A DNA stretch of 64,000 nucleotides from assembly GCF_025215095.1 (NCBI RefSeq), contig NZ_JALHAP010000075.1, forward strand, positions 62,001 through 126,000, read 5' to 3'. The translations under genes were made by a program, and so were the position numbers. This document shows, piece by piece, positions 56,112 through 63,426 of the stretch. The stretch's first letter is position 1. Every line of letters begins with the position of its first letter. This stretch comes from Dryocola boscaweniae (GTDB taxonomy: Bacteria; Pseudomonadota; Gammaproteobacteria; Enterobacterales; Enterobacteriaceae). A model generated the notes under the pieces. The model was not told the origin of the DNA. It saw only the letters and a list, made by a program, of their open reading frames with translations, and ran no database searches.

Positions 56112-56945
56112 TTACGGTTTAGCGGCCTGGATCATCCAGTCTGGTTTCTGGAAAGCGCTGAAAATGTTTTTCGGATCGTCGATAACCGCTTTATAAGCCG
56201 GTGACTTCACCACTTCCACAATGTCTTTCGCAAAGGGCTTATCGGCATCTTCGGTGCGCACGGCAATGATATTTTTGAGGTTTTCATCGAGGTGTTCCTG
56301 CTTAAGCGCGGAATTCAGATCCAGCCCGGCGGCGATAGCAAAGTTGCCGTTCACCAGGGCTGCGGCAGCGCTATCCAGCGTGCGCGGCAACTGCGCGGCC
56401 TCCAGCGGTTTAAATACCAGGCCTTTCGGATTGCTGGCGATATCGCGCTCCGAGGCTTTCGTCGGGTCGATATTCTCTTTGATGGTAATCAGCTCCATGG
56501 ACTGCAGGAACCGCAGGCCTCGCGCCAGATTCGTTGGGTCATTAGAGAGCGTGACGATATCGCCCTTTTTCAGCTCGTCGATACTTTTTACCTTATGGGA
56601 ATAGAGGCCCATTCCAGCGGTTGGCACGGTCAGCAGCTTCGTCAGCTTCAGGTTTTTATCGGCGGTGAATTTGTTGAAATAGAGGCTGTGCTGGAACAGG
56701 TTGGCGTCGATGCTGCCGTTGGCGAGCGCCATGTTCGGCTGAACGTAATCGCTGAATTCGCGCACCACAACTTTATAACCTTTCTCTTTCAGCGACGGCG
56801 CGATGGCCTGTTTAACCATATCGCCATAAGGACCAGGCGCTACGCCGAAAGTGATGGTCTTTGAGTCGGCTGCATGCGCCAGGTTCAGACCGCTTGCCAG
56901 AAGTAATGCCGCGCTCGCAACGCGAAGGCCGTGACGGATTCCCAT
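56112..56945 (-). CDS. MetQ/NlpA-family binding protein without lipobox
   Basis: The 277-residue NlpA-family protein has the ITFGVAPGPYGDMVKQAI start and LTVPTAGMGLYSHKVKSIDELKKGD block. Unlike MetQ, its signal peptide (MGIRHGLRVASAALLLASGLNLAHAADSK) contains no cysteine. It is therefore predicted to be cleaved by signal peptidase I (AHA-ADS) and to be free in the periplasm rather than a lipoprotein. GGGAGAATAT precedes the ATG. It is the first gene of the ABC operon. Confidence 0.9.
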   Translation of the reverse strand: MGIRHGLRVASAALLLASGLNLAHAADSKTITFGVAPGPYGDMVKQAIAPSLKEKGYKVVVREFSDYVQPNMALANGSIDANLFQHSLYFNKFTADKNLKLTKLLTVPTAGMGLYSHKVKSIDELKKGDIVTLSNDPTNLARGLRFLQSMELITIKENIDPTKASERDIASNPKGLVFKPLEAAQLPRTLDSAAAALVNGNFAIAAGLDLNSALKQEHLDENLKNIIAVRTEDADKPFAKDIVEVVKSPAYKAVIDDPKNIFSAFQKPDWMIQAAKP

Positions 56946-57409
56946 ATATTCTCCCTGAGATAAATGTGTGCTGTTTTGCGGCGGGCCGATCGGTGCCGGG
57001 CCGCTCCATAAGTCGCTGAAACTAAAACCGAGCGATTAAGATGGCACAAACCGCCGCAGGGAGTAATTGCGAAAAAGGAATAAGGAAAGCTGAAATAGGT
57101 ATAAGCGAGGGGGGGTGGGCGTTTTCCTTTTAAGGCTGTGGCTGGAGGGAAGGTTGGATGTATCTGACATGGGGAGGATTCACTCAATATATAATACAAA
57201 AGGAATGACGCTTTATTTGTATTTCTCTATGCGAAATCTGGCAAATTTTTTGCTCTGGGCTTGGTCAGTGTTGACTGTCGGTTAAGTGCCAGAAGCGGAC
57301 ATTGGTCACACCGCGCTATATTAATTAATGGGCAGCAGTCACTTGTTCAGTAATGGTTAATGAAGATCGTGCGCTGATTTTATTTCCATCTGAATATCAA
57401 AGGACATTT
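56946..57409. other. Intergenic region at the edge of the 57-62 kb module
   Basis: A 464-nt gap. Near the metQ-like gene there is a palindrome-rich stretch (GCGGC at 56978-56982 with GCCGC at 57000-57004 around CCGATCGG) that would fold in the 5' leader. From about 57180 on the DNA becomes A+T-rich, marking the change from core to the possibly acquired module. No met box, gene or terminator is convincing here. Confidence 0.5.
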
Positions 57410-58036
57410 TCAATTTTTGATTTCCTTGAGGTGCTTGTAAACAGTGGCTCGTCCCATAGAAAGAACGTTGGCAATGTAGTCAGCAGAGTTTCTGACGGTG
57501 AATGCTCCCTGGCGATAGAGTTCAGTCACCAGTTCTTTTTTCTGATGGCGAGACAGAGTTGAAAGCGAAGTATTGTTCTCTTTAAGCCACTGGTGGAGAA
57601 AAGTATTAATTTTTTCCTGCCAGTCATGTTTAAAAAGCTGGACTGGCTGTGGCTGCAAACGGTTAACGGACAGGAACATATCCAGCGCATTTTTCGCATC
57701 ATCAAGCAGTGTCGTGCTGAAATTGATGCAAAAAATATATTCGGCTTCACCTTCCACGTTTGCCCGGATACTCACCGAACGCATCTTCTTACCATCCCAG
57801 TTCAGCTTTTCATAAGGGCCGGTCATGCTTTCAAGGTCATGAAGCGAAAGTTCTTCTAGCCCAGCATCATCCCCAATGCTCCGTTTGGAAATATTATTGG
57901 CAAGGTAGGCAATTTTGCCGCTTTTAACGCTGTGTATAGCGACTTCCACTACCGGGTGAAATAGCGCGGCAATACCGTCAGCGACTGATTTTAATGTAGC
58001 GAACTGTTCGTCTTTTCTGCTCTTTTGTACGTCCAA
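57410..58036 (-). CDS. DauR/YheO-type transcriptional regulator
   Basis: The 208-residue protein has an N-terminal YheO-like PAS domain (VADGIAALFHPVVEVAIHSV to FCINFSTTLL, about residues 18-110). A C-terminal DauR-type helix-turn-helix follows (FTVRNSADYIANVLSMGRATVYKHLKEI, about 178-205). Relatives such as DauR regulate amino-acid catabolic operons in response to a ligand. It is divergent from the binding-protein gene, so it probably controls the module around it. The start is TTG 58036, with AGGAG upstream. No metal or redox cysteines stand out. Confidence 0.82.
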   Translation of the reverse strand: MDVQKSRKDEQFATLKSVADGIAALFHPVVEVAIHSVKSGKIAYLANNISKRSIGDDAGLEELSLHDLESMTGPYEKLNWDGKKMRSVSIRANVEGEAEYIFCINFSTTLLDDAKNALDMFLSVNRLQPQPVQLFKHDWQEKINTFLHQWLKENNTSLSTLSRHQKKELVTELYRQGAFTVRNSADYIANVLSMGRATVYKHLKEIKN

Positions 58037-58362
58037 TCTCTGGCTCTCCTGGGTCTTCTGACCTAACTGTAACGCAGAACCTTGCTCCCTGTCCCTTTGC
58101 TACACACTTTCGGGACAAAAATTCTATTTCTTTGACCATGAGACAGTCAGAACTTTTTTGTATGGCCTGTCCTTTCTCAAGGAATAACTAATATATTCAA
58201 TTAGATATTCCTTAAATGAATATATTTCGCATTGTTAATTTCAATGGATAAGTATATACAAAATGTACAATATGGATTATATGTCTACACAATGACAGTC
58301 TGCAGACAAAAAGTCCCGCTTGCCTGGCTCCGTCACTCACACTCACGATACTGGAGGAATTT
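58037..58362. promoter_or_regulatory. Divergent control region of the amino-acid module
   Basis: A 326-nt A+T-rich gap. It contains the inverted repeat AAGGAATA (58179-58186) / TATTCCTT (58206-58213) and the 11-mer TACACAATGAC (58286-58296), which recurs with two changes upstream of the dehydratase gene. These are candidates for the regulator's operators. GGAGGAATTT precedes the binding-protein ATG. Confidence 0.45.
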
Positions 58363-59142
58363 ATGCGCCCACTGAAGTTAATCGTCATGTTATCCGCAGC
58401 CCTATTCGTCAGCTTTTCAGCGGTGTCGGCAACCCTGCCTTCAACCATCCGTATCGGCACAGATCCAGGATATGCACCTTTTGAGTCCAAATCATCGGAC
58501 GGTAAAGTGATTGGGTTCGACATCGACCTCGCAATGGCCTTGTGTGAACGCATGAAGGTACAGTGCGTGATTGTTGAATCACCCTTCGATGCTCTCATTC
58601 CATCCCTGAAAGCCAAAAAAGTCGATGCCATTATGGCGGCAATGACCATTACCCCCGCCCGGCTCAAAGAAATTAACTTCTCTGACAAACTCTACTCGGC
58701 AAAAGCGCGCCTGATTGCCCCACGCGGTGTGACATTGCTACCCACGCCTGACTCGCTAATGGGCAAGAATATTGGTGTTCTACAGGGTTCGATTCAGGAA
58801 GCCTACGCCAACAAATACTGGCGTAAGAGCGGCATTAATGTCGTCTCGTACCCGACGCAAGATGATATCTATTCCGACCTGACGGCGGGTCGGCTGGATG
58901 CCGCCTTCCAGGATGAAGTTGCTGGCATGTATGGTTTCCTGAAAAGCGCAGCAGGAAAAAACTATGACTTTGCAGGCCCGGCAGTACTGGATAAGGACAT
59001 TTTCGGAGTGGGCGTTGGCATGGGCCTGCGTAAGGACAAACCTGAACTACAACAGGCGGTAAATGAGGCGTTCAAATCGCTGCGGGCTGACGGCACCTAC
59101 AAAAAGATCGCTGATAAATATTTCTCTTTTGATATCTACTGA
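58363..59142 (+). CDS. Polar amino-acid-type periplasmic binding protein (orphan)
   Basis: The 259-residue protein has a signal peptide (cleavage near AVSA-TLP) and the HisJ/ArgT-type fold (SBP_bac_3): [75 protein letters not shown]. The Asp/Arg pattern that holds the amino-acid head group (TITPAR, DEV) is present. No permease or ATPase gene lies nearby, so it must use one encoded elsewhere, as ArgT uses HisQMP. It is followed after 19 nt by the deacylase gene. Confidence 0.88.
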   Translation: MRPLKLIVMLSAALFVSFSAVSATLPSTIRIGTDPGYAPFESKSSDGKVIGFDIDLAMALCERMKVQCVIVESPFDALIPSLKAKKVDAIMAAMTITPARLKEINFSDKLYSAKARLIAPRGVTLLPTPDSLMGKNIGVLQGSIQEAYANKYWRKSGINVVSYPTQDDIYSDLTAGRLDAAFQDEVAGMYGFLKSAAGKNYDFAGPAVLDKDIFGVGVGMGLRKDKPELQQAVNEAFKSLRADGTYKKIADKYFSFDIY

Positions 59143-59161
59143 GTCAGGAAGCGGAGTCAAC

Positions 59162-60295
59162 ATGACCGTCAACACGAGTACCATTTTCACCGGTTCCGCC
59201 GGTGCGGGCAGCCAGTCTGAGATCATCAAGCATACTTTTACCGGCGGAGATAACCCGCGTAGCGTCTATATTCAGGCGGGACTGCATGCAGACGAACATC
59301 CCGGTATGCTGGTTATCCAGCATTTACTTAAGGAGCTGGAAGTCATTGATCGGGCCTGCGGGATCAACGGCACGATTACGCTGATACCCTTTGCCAACCC
59401 TGTGGGAATGATGCAGAACGTGCTGGGGTTCTGGACCGGCCGCTTCAATCTGGCTAACGGTGAAAACTTCAATCGTAACTTTCCAGACCTTGCTGAGGAG
59501 CTCGAAGCGCTTCACTCAAACACCGAGTGGGTCGAACTCTCGCCTGCGCTTCAGCTTGATAGCCTGCTGATGCCAAAAGCGCACGAAGATGTGGTCAGTG
59601 CCGGTAAAAGAGCGCTGCTTCGCGAGGCAGTTAAACATGACATCATCCTGGATCTTCATTGCGATACGGCAGCCATACTGCATTTTTATACCAATGAACG
59701 CTATCGTGAACGTGCAATCAACCTGGCGGCGGCTCTGGGCATTGAGGCTGTGCTGTTGGAAAGTTTTGCCGGTGGTGGCGCCTTTGACGAAGCCTGCACC
59801 AAAGGCTGGCAGTGGCTGGCGGATAAAGGACTGGAACCAGCTGAACGCATTCCCTTCTCTGTTTCGGTCGAGCTTCGCGGCCAGGCTGATGTCAGTGATG
59901 AACTCGCCGCAGATGATGCACGCCGAATTCTGAGCTATCTGTGCGCAGAAGGCTTTATCAACACCGAAATTCCCGTAACACAGCCGCTTCACCGTGACAG
60001 GATTGATACATTTCCGCTGGAAGGTGCGGTGCATTTGCCATCACCGGCAAACGGTCTGGTAGTCTGGAAAAAGCAGTTGGGTGACTGGGTTAAAAAAGGC
60101 GAATGTCTTGGGGAAATTGCCAGCCTGGACGGCAAGGCTTGCGGCCAACGTGTGCCAGTTTACAGTCCGGTAGACGGCAGGATTCTGGTACAGCCTTTGA
60201 CGGCGATGGTCAGAATCGGGCAACGGGTTGCGCTGATTGCAGGTAAAGAGCTACAACAAGACAGGAAAAAAGGTAAGCTGCTGCTGAACTTCTGA
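59162..60295 (+). CDS. Zinc deacylase of the AstE/AspA/DoeB family
   Basis: The 377-residue M14-type zinc hydrolase has metal ligands in QAGLHADEHPGM (His and Glu, about residues 39-44) and ILDLHCDTA (His, about 162). NRNFPDL carries the substrate arginine, and a C-terminal barrel-sandwich-like domain follows (LPSPANGLVVWKKQLGDWVKKGE, VYSPVDGRILVQP). Such C-terminal domains are typical of DoeB/EutE, which removes the acetyl group from N-acetyl-diaminobutyrate. The substrate here is probably an N-acylated amino acid. The start is ATG 59162, with GCGGAGTC upstream. A strong terminator follows. Confidence 0.83.
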   Translation: MTVNTSTIFTGSAGAGSQSEIIKHTFTGGDNPRSVYIQAGLHADEHPGMLVIQHLLKELEVIDRACGINGTITLIPFANPVGMMQNVLGFWTGRFNLANGENFNRNFPDLAEELEALHSNTEWVELSPALQLDSLLMPKAHEDVVSAGKRALLREAVKHDIILDLHCDTAAILHFYTNERYRERAINLAAALGIEAVLLESFAGGGAFDEACTKGWQWLADKGLEPAERIPFSVSVELRGQADVSDELAADDARRILSYLCAEGFINTEIPVTQPLHRDRIDTFPLEGAVHLPSPANGLVVWKKQLGDWVKKGECLGEIASLDGKACGQRVPVYSPVDGRILVQPLTAMVRIGQRVALIAGKELQQDRKKGKLLLNF

Positions 60296-60305
60296 TATCA
60301 ATTAA

Positions 60306-60337
60306 GGCCCCGGAATAACATCCGGGGCTTTTTATTT
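60306..60337 (+). terminator. Terminator after the deacylase gene
   Basis: GCCCCGGA (60307-60314) pairs with TCCGGGGC (60321-60328), followed by TTTTTATTT. It is immediately adjacent to the stop of the converging cyclodeaminase-family gene. Confidence 0.92.
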
Positions 60338-61280
60338 ACGCTTTCAATTGCGCCAGAATACTTGCTGAAATCTGTGCATCTTGCACACCCAGCCCGGTCA
60401 AATCGGCAATGGTTATATCAGCCTCACCACGCACACACTGCGAGCGGTCCGACAGTAAACTACCGAGCTCAATAACCTTCGCATTTTCGCGATACTCAAC
60501 CGGCAAATGGCTTAGTTCGCCATATGCAGCGCACTGTTTAAGAGAATCAGCCACAATACAATTGGCCTTCGCCACAAGTTTTGCGTCAAGTTCTTGCTTA
60601 CCTGGGGTATCAGCACCCACCGCGGTAATATGCGTACCCGGTTGTACCCAATCGGCAAGTACTAAGGGCTTTGTTGATGGCGTAGCGGTGACGATAACCG
60701 AAGCGCCGCTTGCGGCTTGCTGCTCGCTGGTCGTAGTGACCAGTTGAATATCGATATCGGAAAGCTGCTCGCGGAAACGGGACAGCGATTCCTCGCTCCG
60801 TCCCCAGACAAACACGTCACGACAAGATGTCAGCTCCAGTAACTGGCGCAACTGAAGCTCCGCCTGTAATCCGGTACCGAAGATTGCAATCCGCTCAACA
60901 CGCTTAGGGAGCAACATCTCAGCCGCAATGCGCCCAGCGAGCGCAGTACGGACGCCCGTCAACCAACCGCTATCGTTAAGCAGCACCAGCGGCTGCCCTG
61001 TTTGCGCTGAGAAGACCATATTCAGCCCGTCGTTACTCGGCAGACCAAGGGAAGGATTGTTATAAAAACCGGTTGAGATTTTTACACAAAAACTTTCGCT
61101 TCCCTCAATCCAGGCTGATTTGATACAGCAGTCGCCTTCGGCTTGTGCAAAGGCAAACTGCTGTGCGGGTGGAAGCTGCACCCGCCCTGCGGAAAACGCT
61201 TCAAAACCCGCTTTCAATCTGGTCAGCGCATCGTTTTGGTTAAATAACGCTTTGATTTCTTCAAGGCCGATTATTTTCAT
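60336..61280 (-). CDS. Ornithine cyclodeaminase/mu-crystallin family enzyme (EutC/BhcD-like role)
   Basis: The 314-residue protein has the family fold: RVQLPPAQQF, GDCCIKSAWIEG (substrate lysine), LNDSGWLTGVRTALAG (substrate arginine) and the NAD(P) motif IAIFGTGLQAELQLRQL (about residues 128-144). VTATPSTKPLVLADWVQPGTHI lies toward the end. Members include ornithine cyclodeaminase, alanine dehydrogenase and imine reductases. Its four-base overlap with a threonine-dehydratase-like gene is the arrangement of EutC/EutB and BhcD/BhcB, where the reductase reduces the imine made by the dehydratase. I therefore favour imine reductase over cyclodeaminase. Confidence 0.82.
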   Translation of the reverse strand: MKIIGLEEIKALFNQNDALTRLKAGFEAFSAGRVQLPPAQQFAFAQAEGDCCIKSAWIEGSESFCVKISTGFYNNPSLGLPSNDGLNMVFSAQTGQPLVLLNDSGWLTGVRTALAGRIAAEMLLPKRVERIAIFGTGLQAELQLRQLLELTSCRDVFVWGRSEESLSRFREQLSDIDIQLVTTTSEQQAASGASVIVTATPSTKPLVLADWVQPGTHITAVGADTPGKQELDAKLVAKANCIVADSLKQCAAYGELSHLPVEYRENAKVIELGSLLSDRSQCVRGEADITIADLTGLGVQDAQISASILAQLKA

Positions 61281-62242
61281 TTCACAGCACCGGTGAATTT
61301 TTCCAGAGTGATATTTTTGCCACACAGTACCACTGCAACACGCTTGCTACGCCACTGTTCTGCCTGTTGCATAAAGGCAGCCATCGCCACCCCAGCCGCG
61401 CCTTCCACCATCCAGCGTTCATAACGGGCCAGCGTTTTCATGGCTGCTTTGATTTCCTCTTCACTGACCAGCACACAGTCATCAACAACGGCCTGGCAAA
61501 TAGGGAAAGTCATTGTGCCAGGTTCAAGTCCACCCGCTGTGCCGTCAGACAGTGTGTCATGCTCTTGCGGTTCAACAATTTCGCCAGCCTGAAGCGAGGC
61601 GTACATCGCCACTGATGCTTCTGGCCAACAGGCAATAATGCGGGTTTCCGGTGACAGATGTTTCATCACTGTACCGATGCCTGAAATCAAACCACCACCG
61701 CCCACTGCGACAAAAATGGCATCCAGATTTTGCTCTGTTTCAAGGATTTCAAACGCTATGGTGCCTTGCCCGGCGATCACGTCTTCATCATTGTACGGTG
61801 AAACAAAGGCGATCCCTTCACGGGCCGCCGTTTCTGCCGCCTCCAGTTCAACACTAAGTGCGTCCTTTTCAATCATATTCACCGTTGCGCCATACGATCG
61901 AATAGCATCAAGCTTCAAAGGCGAAGCCGTGGCTGGTACAAAAACGGTAACCGGAACACCTGCCATAGCCCCCGCCAGCGCCATACCTTGCCCGTGATTA
62001 CCCGAAGAAGCCGTGATCACCCCCTGCGCCTTTTGCTCCGGGGTCAGCAGGCGGATCTTGTTGCTCGCGCCGCGGAATTTGAACGAGCCGGTGTGTTGCA
62101 GGTGTTCACTCTTAAGAAAAAGATCGCACTCGTACAGCGTCGAAAGCATGTGACTGCGGTCGAGTGGCGTTTTTCTGACCTGCGGGCGAAGTGCGTTATG
62201 CGCTTCCTGGCTGGCGGTAAAAAGTTTGAGTAGCTGTGACAT
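61277..62242 (-). CDS. Threonine-dehydratase-family PLP enzyme (EutB/BhcB-like role)
   Basis: The 321-residue fold-type II PLP enzyme has the PLP lysine in HTGSFKFRGASNKI (about residue 53), SSGNHGQGMALAGA (about 77-90), the phosphate loop VAVGGGGLISGIG and an atypical C-terminal LCGKNI where serine/threonine dehydratases usually read SGGN. There is no regulatory ACT domain, so a biosynthetic IlvA role is unlikely. It probably removes water from a beta-hydroxy amino acid to give an imine or oxo acid. The start is ATG 62242, with GGAGAGAG upstream. It is the first gene of a two-gene operon. Confidence 0.82.
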   Translation of the reverse strand: MSQLLKLFTASQEAHNALRPQVRKTPLDRSHMLSTLYECDLFLKSEHLQHTGSFKFRGASNKIRLLTPEQKAQGVITASSGNHGQGMALAGAMAGVPVTVFVPATASPLKLDAIRSYGATVNMIEKDALSVELEAAETAAREGIAFVSPYNDEDVIAGQGTIAFEILETEQNLDAIFVAVGGGGLISGIGTVMKHLSPETRIIACWPEASVAMYASLQAGEIVEPQEHDTLSDGTAGGLEPGTMTFPICQAVVDDCVLVSEEEIKAAMKTLARYERWMVEGAAGVAMAAFMQQAEQWRSKRVAVVLCGKNITLEKFTGAVK

Positions 62243-62485
62243 AGTGACTCTCTCCATGTGTATTTATTGTCTAATATAGACTTTTAGTACACATTGTCTA
62301 TCGCCAATTCATGTATTACAGGACATAGCTGCGTTAAATCAAAACCCGGGGACAGAGAAAATTAGCATTACACGTCAGCCACTTTGCACGGCCATAACGT
62401 CCGCTCCTCGCTCAAAGCAGGCATTCAAACAGCCCACCTTTCATAACAAAACGCTACCCCAGGCCTCTTACCACTCTCAATTCCC
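62243..62485. promoter_or_regulatory. Upstream region of the dehydratase-reductase operon
   Basis: It contains TCTAATATAGA (a short palindrome) near 62270-62282 and TACACATTGTC (62288-62298), similar to an 11-mer in the module's other control region. The remaining sequence shows no gene. Confidence 0.35.
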
Positions 62486-62520
62486 AGCCCCCTTCCCCAT
62501 CAGGAAAAGGGGCCTTTTAA
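62486..62520 (-). terminator. Terminator after the unrecognised 62.5 kb gene
   Basis: AGCCCCCTTCC pairs imperfectly with GGAAAAGGGGCC, with TTTT on the plus side and weaker A/T on the other. It is 14 nt after the minus-strand stop codon. Confidence 0.6.
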
Positions 62521-62533
62521 ATTCAACGCTAAA

Positions 62534-63064
62534 TCAATGAACCCCTGCCACCGGCTCACCCTCGATCATCTGCAACCTGCCTGCGACTCGAACAAACCTC
62601 GGTGCTTTTAGATCGTCGGCCAGCACAAAAAGCAACTCGTACAGCATCCCGATCATTTGCTCTCTTTGATCCGGCAGATCCTGATTATTCAGCAGCGCTA
62701 TCGTCAGTGCCATGCAGTATTCGCGTAGGGTTTCCGAATCTATTGAAAGAGGAGCCCGGTAGTCGCTGGTCTCGCTGTCTTTTAACGTCAGTTGCTCAAT
62801 TAAATGATCTGGCAGCGGCGCTTTAAGCAAGCTTTTCAGCACTTCCAGCCCGGCAAGCAGGCGGCCACAGAGCGCCATACATTCAGTGTGATTATCATTT
62901 TCAATTAAACCATCCACGTACTGCTGGCAAATATCCAGCACCTGGAAGAGATCCATTGCGGCACCCTGCGGTTTTTTTAGCAGGGTTGCGATGCTGTCCG
63001 CAAATGCGGGCTGTTGGGGGGTGATTTCAGGGCGAGTCTGTGTGTTACCATCGGCATTAGCCAT
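62534..63064 (-). CDS. Unrecognised 176-residue cytoplasmic protein
   Basis: I do not recognise this protein. It starts MANADGNTQTRPEITPQQPA and has no signal peptide or membrane segment. It is mostly helical and acidic in the middle: MDLFQVLDICQQYVDGLIEN, CMALCGRLLAGLEVLKSLL, ETLREYCMALTIALLNN, LYELLFVLADDL. AAAAGGAG before the ATG and normal codon use say it is a real gene. Its 5' leader contains a strong hairpin (63097-63130) that on the opposite strand would be a terminator. It stands between the amino-acid module and ybbP. No function is proposed. Confidence 0.7.
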   Translation of the reverse strand: MANADGNTQTRPEITPQQPAFADSIATLLKKPQGAAMDLFQVLDICQQYVDGLIENDNHTECMALCGRLLAGLEVLKSLLKAPLPDHLIEQLTLKDSETSDYRAPLSIDSETLREYCMALTIALLNNQDLPDQREQMIGMLYELLFVLADDLKAPRFVRVAGRLQMIEGEPVAGVH

Positions 63065-63096
63065 AGCGTTACTCCTTTTCAGTTACGTTGTGGTTA

Positions 63097-63139
63097 GCCC
63101 TCGTCTGGTGTTCGTGCACCTTTCGGGGGCGTTTTTTTC
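63097..63139 (+). terminator. Plus-strand terminator-like hairpin in the leader of the 62.5 kb gene
   Basis: GCCCTCG (63097-63103) pairs with CGGGGGC (63124-63130) with one G-U. Inside, GGTG pairs with CACC. GTTTTTTTC follows on the plus strand. The gene here is on the minus strand, so this would end an antisense transcript, or it is simply leader structure. Confidence 0.6.
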
Positions 63140-63392
63140 AGGCTTTTAATGACCTGACTGCTTATTAATCACGCTAATACCACTGGCTAATTCACCAGTA
63201 GAATAGATGAAAATTCTGACGGATTTGCAGAATTCGAGGCGGCTCGCAGGAATGGTGAAAAGCTTCGGGGAATTGCAAATAAGGATGCTCAGACGCGCCT
63301 GAAAATCGCTGGCGCTGATGCATAAAACCAGGCTAAATGCCTTGTTTTACAGGGCGGGCAGCAGTAGCAGTAGCAGTAGAGTGAGTGCGGGA

Positions 63393-63420
63393 TAATGAGA
63401 GAGGTTGCCCTCTCTCATTA
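63393..63420 (-). terminator. Hairpin after ybbP
   Basis: A 12-bp perfect stem, TAATGAGAGAGG with CCTCTCTCATTA, loop TTGC, 7 nt after the ybbP stop. No long T-tract follows in the gene's direction. Confidence 0.7.
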
Positions 63421-63426
63421 ATACGA

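Larger units (their letters stand above)
63065..63426. other. Intergenic region before ybbP end
   Basis: A 362-nt gap. It holds the structured leader of the 62.5 kb gene, a likely promoter zone, a short CAGTAG-type hexamer repeat near 63358-63380, and the ybbP 3' hairpin. No coding gene is seen. Confidence 0.5.

Noticed and set aside
60336..62242. Pair annotated simply as ornithine cyclodeaminase and IlvA-type threonine deaminase
   Set aside because: The dehydratase lacks an ACT domain and has LCGKNI instead of the usual SGGN. The overlapping gene order is that of EutBC/BhcBD pairs. No proline or isoleucine genes are nearby.
63357..63380. Short CAGTAG repeats near ybbP as a CRISPR or phase-variation tract
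   Set aside because: There are only about three copies of six bases, with no spacers and no gene frame across them.
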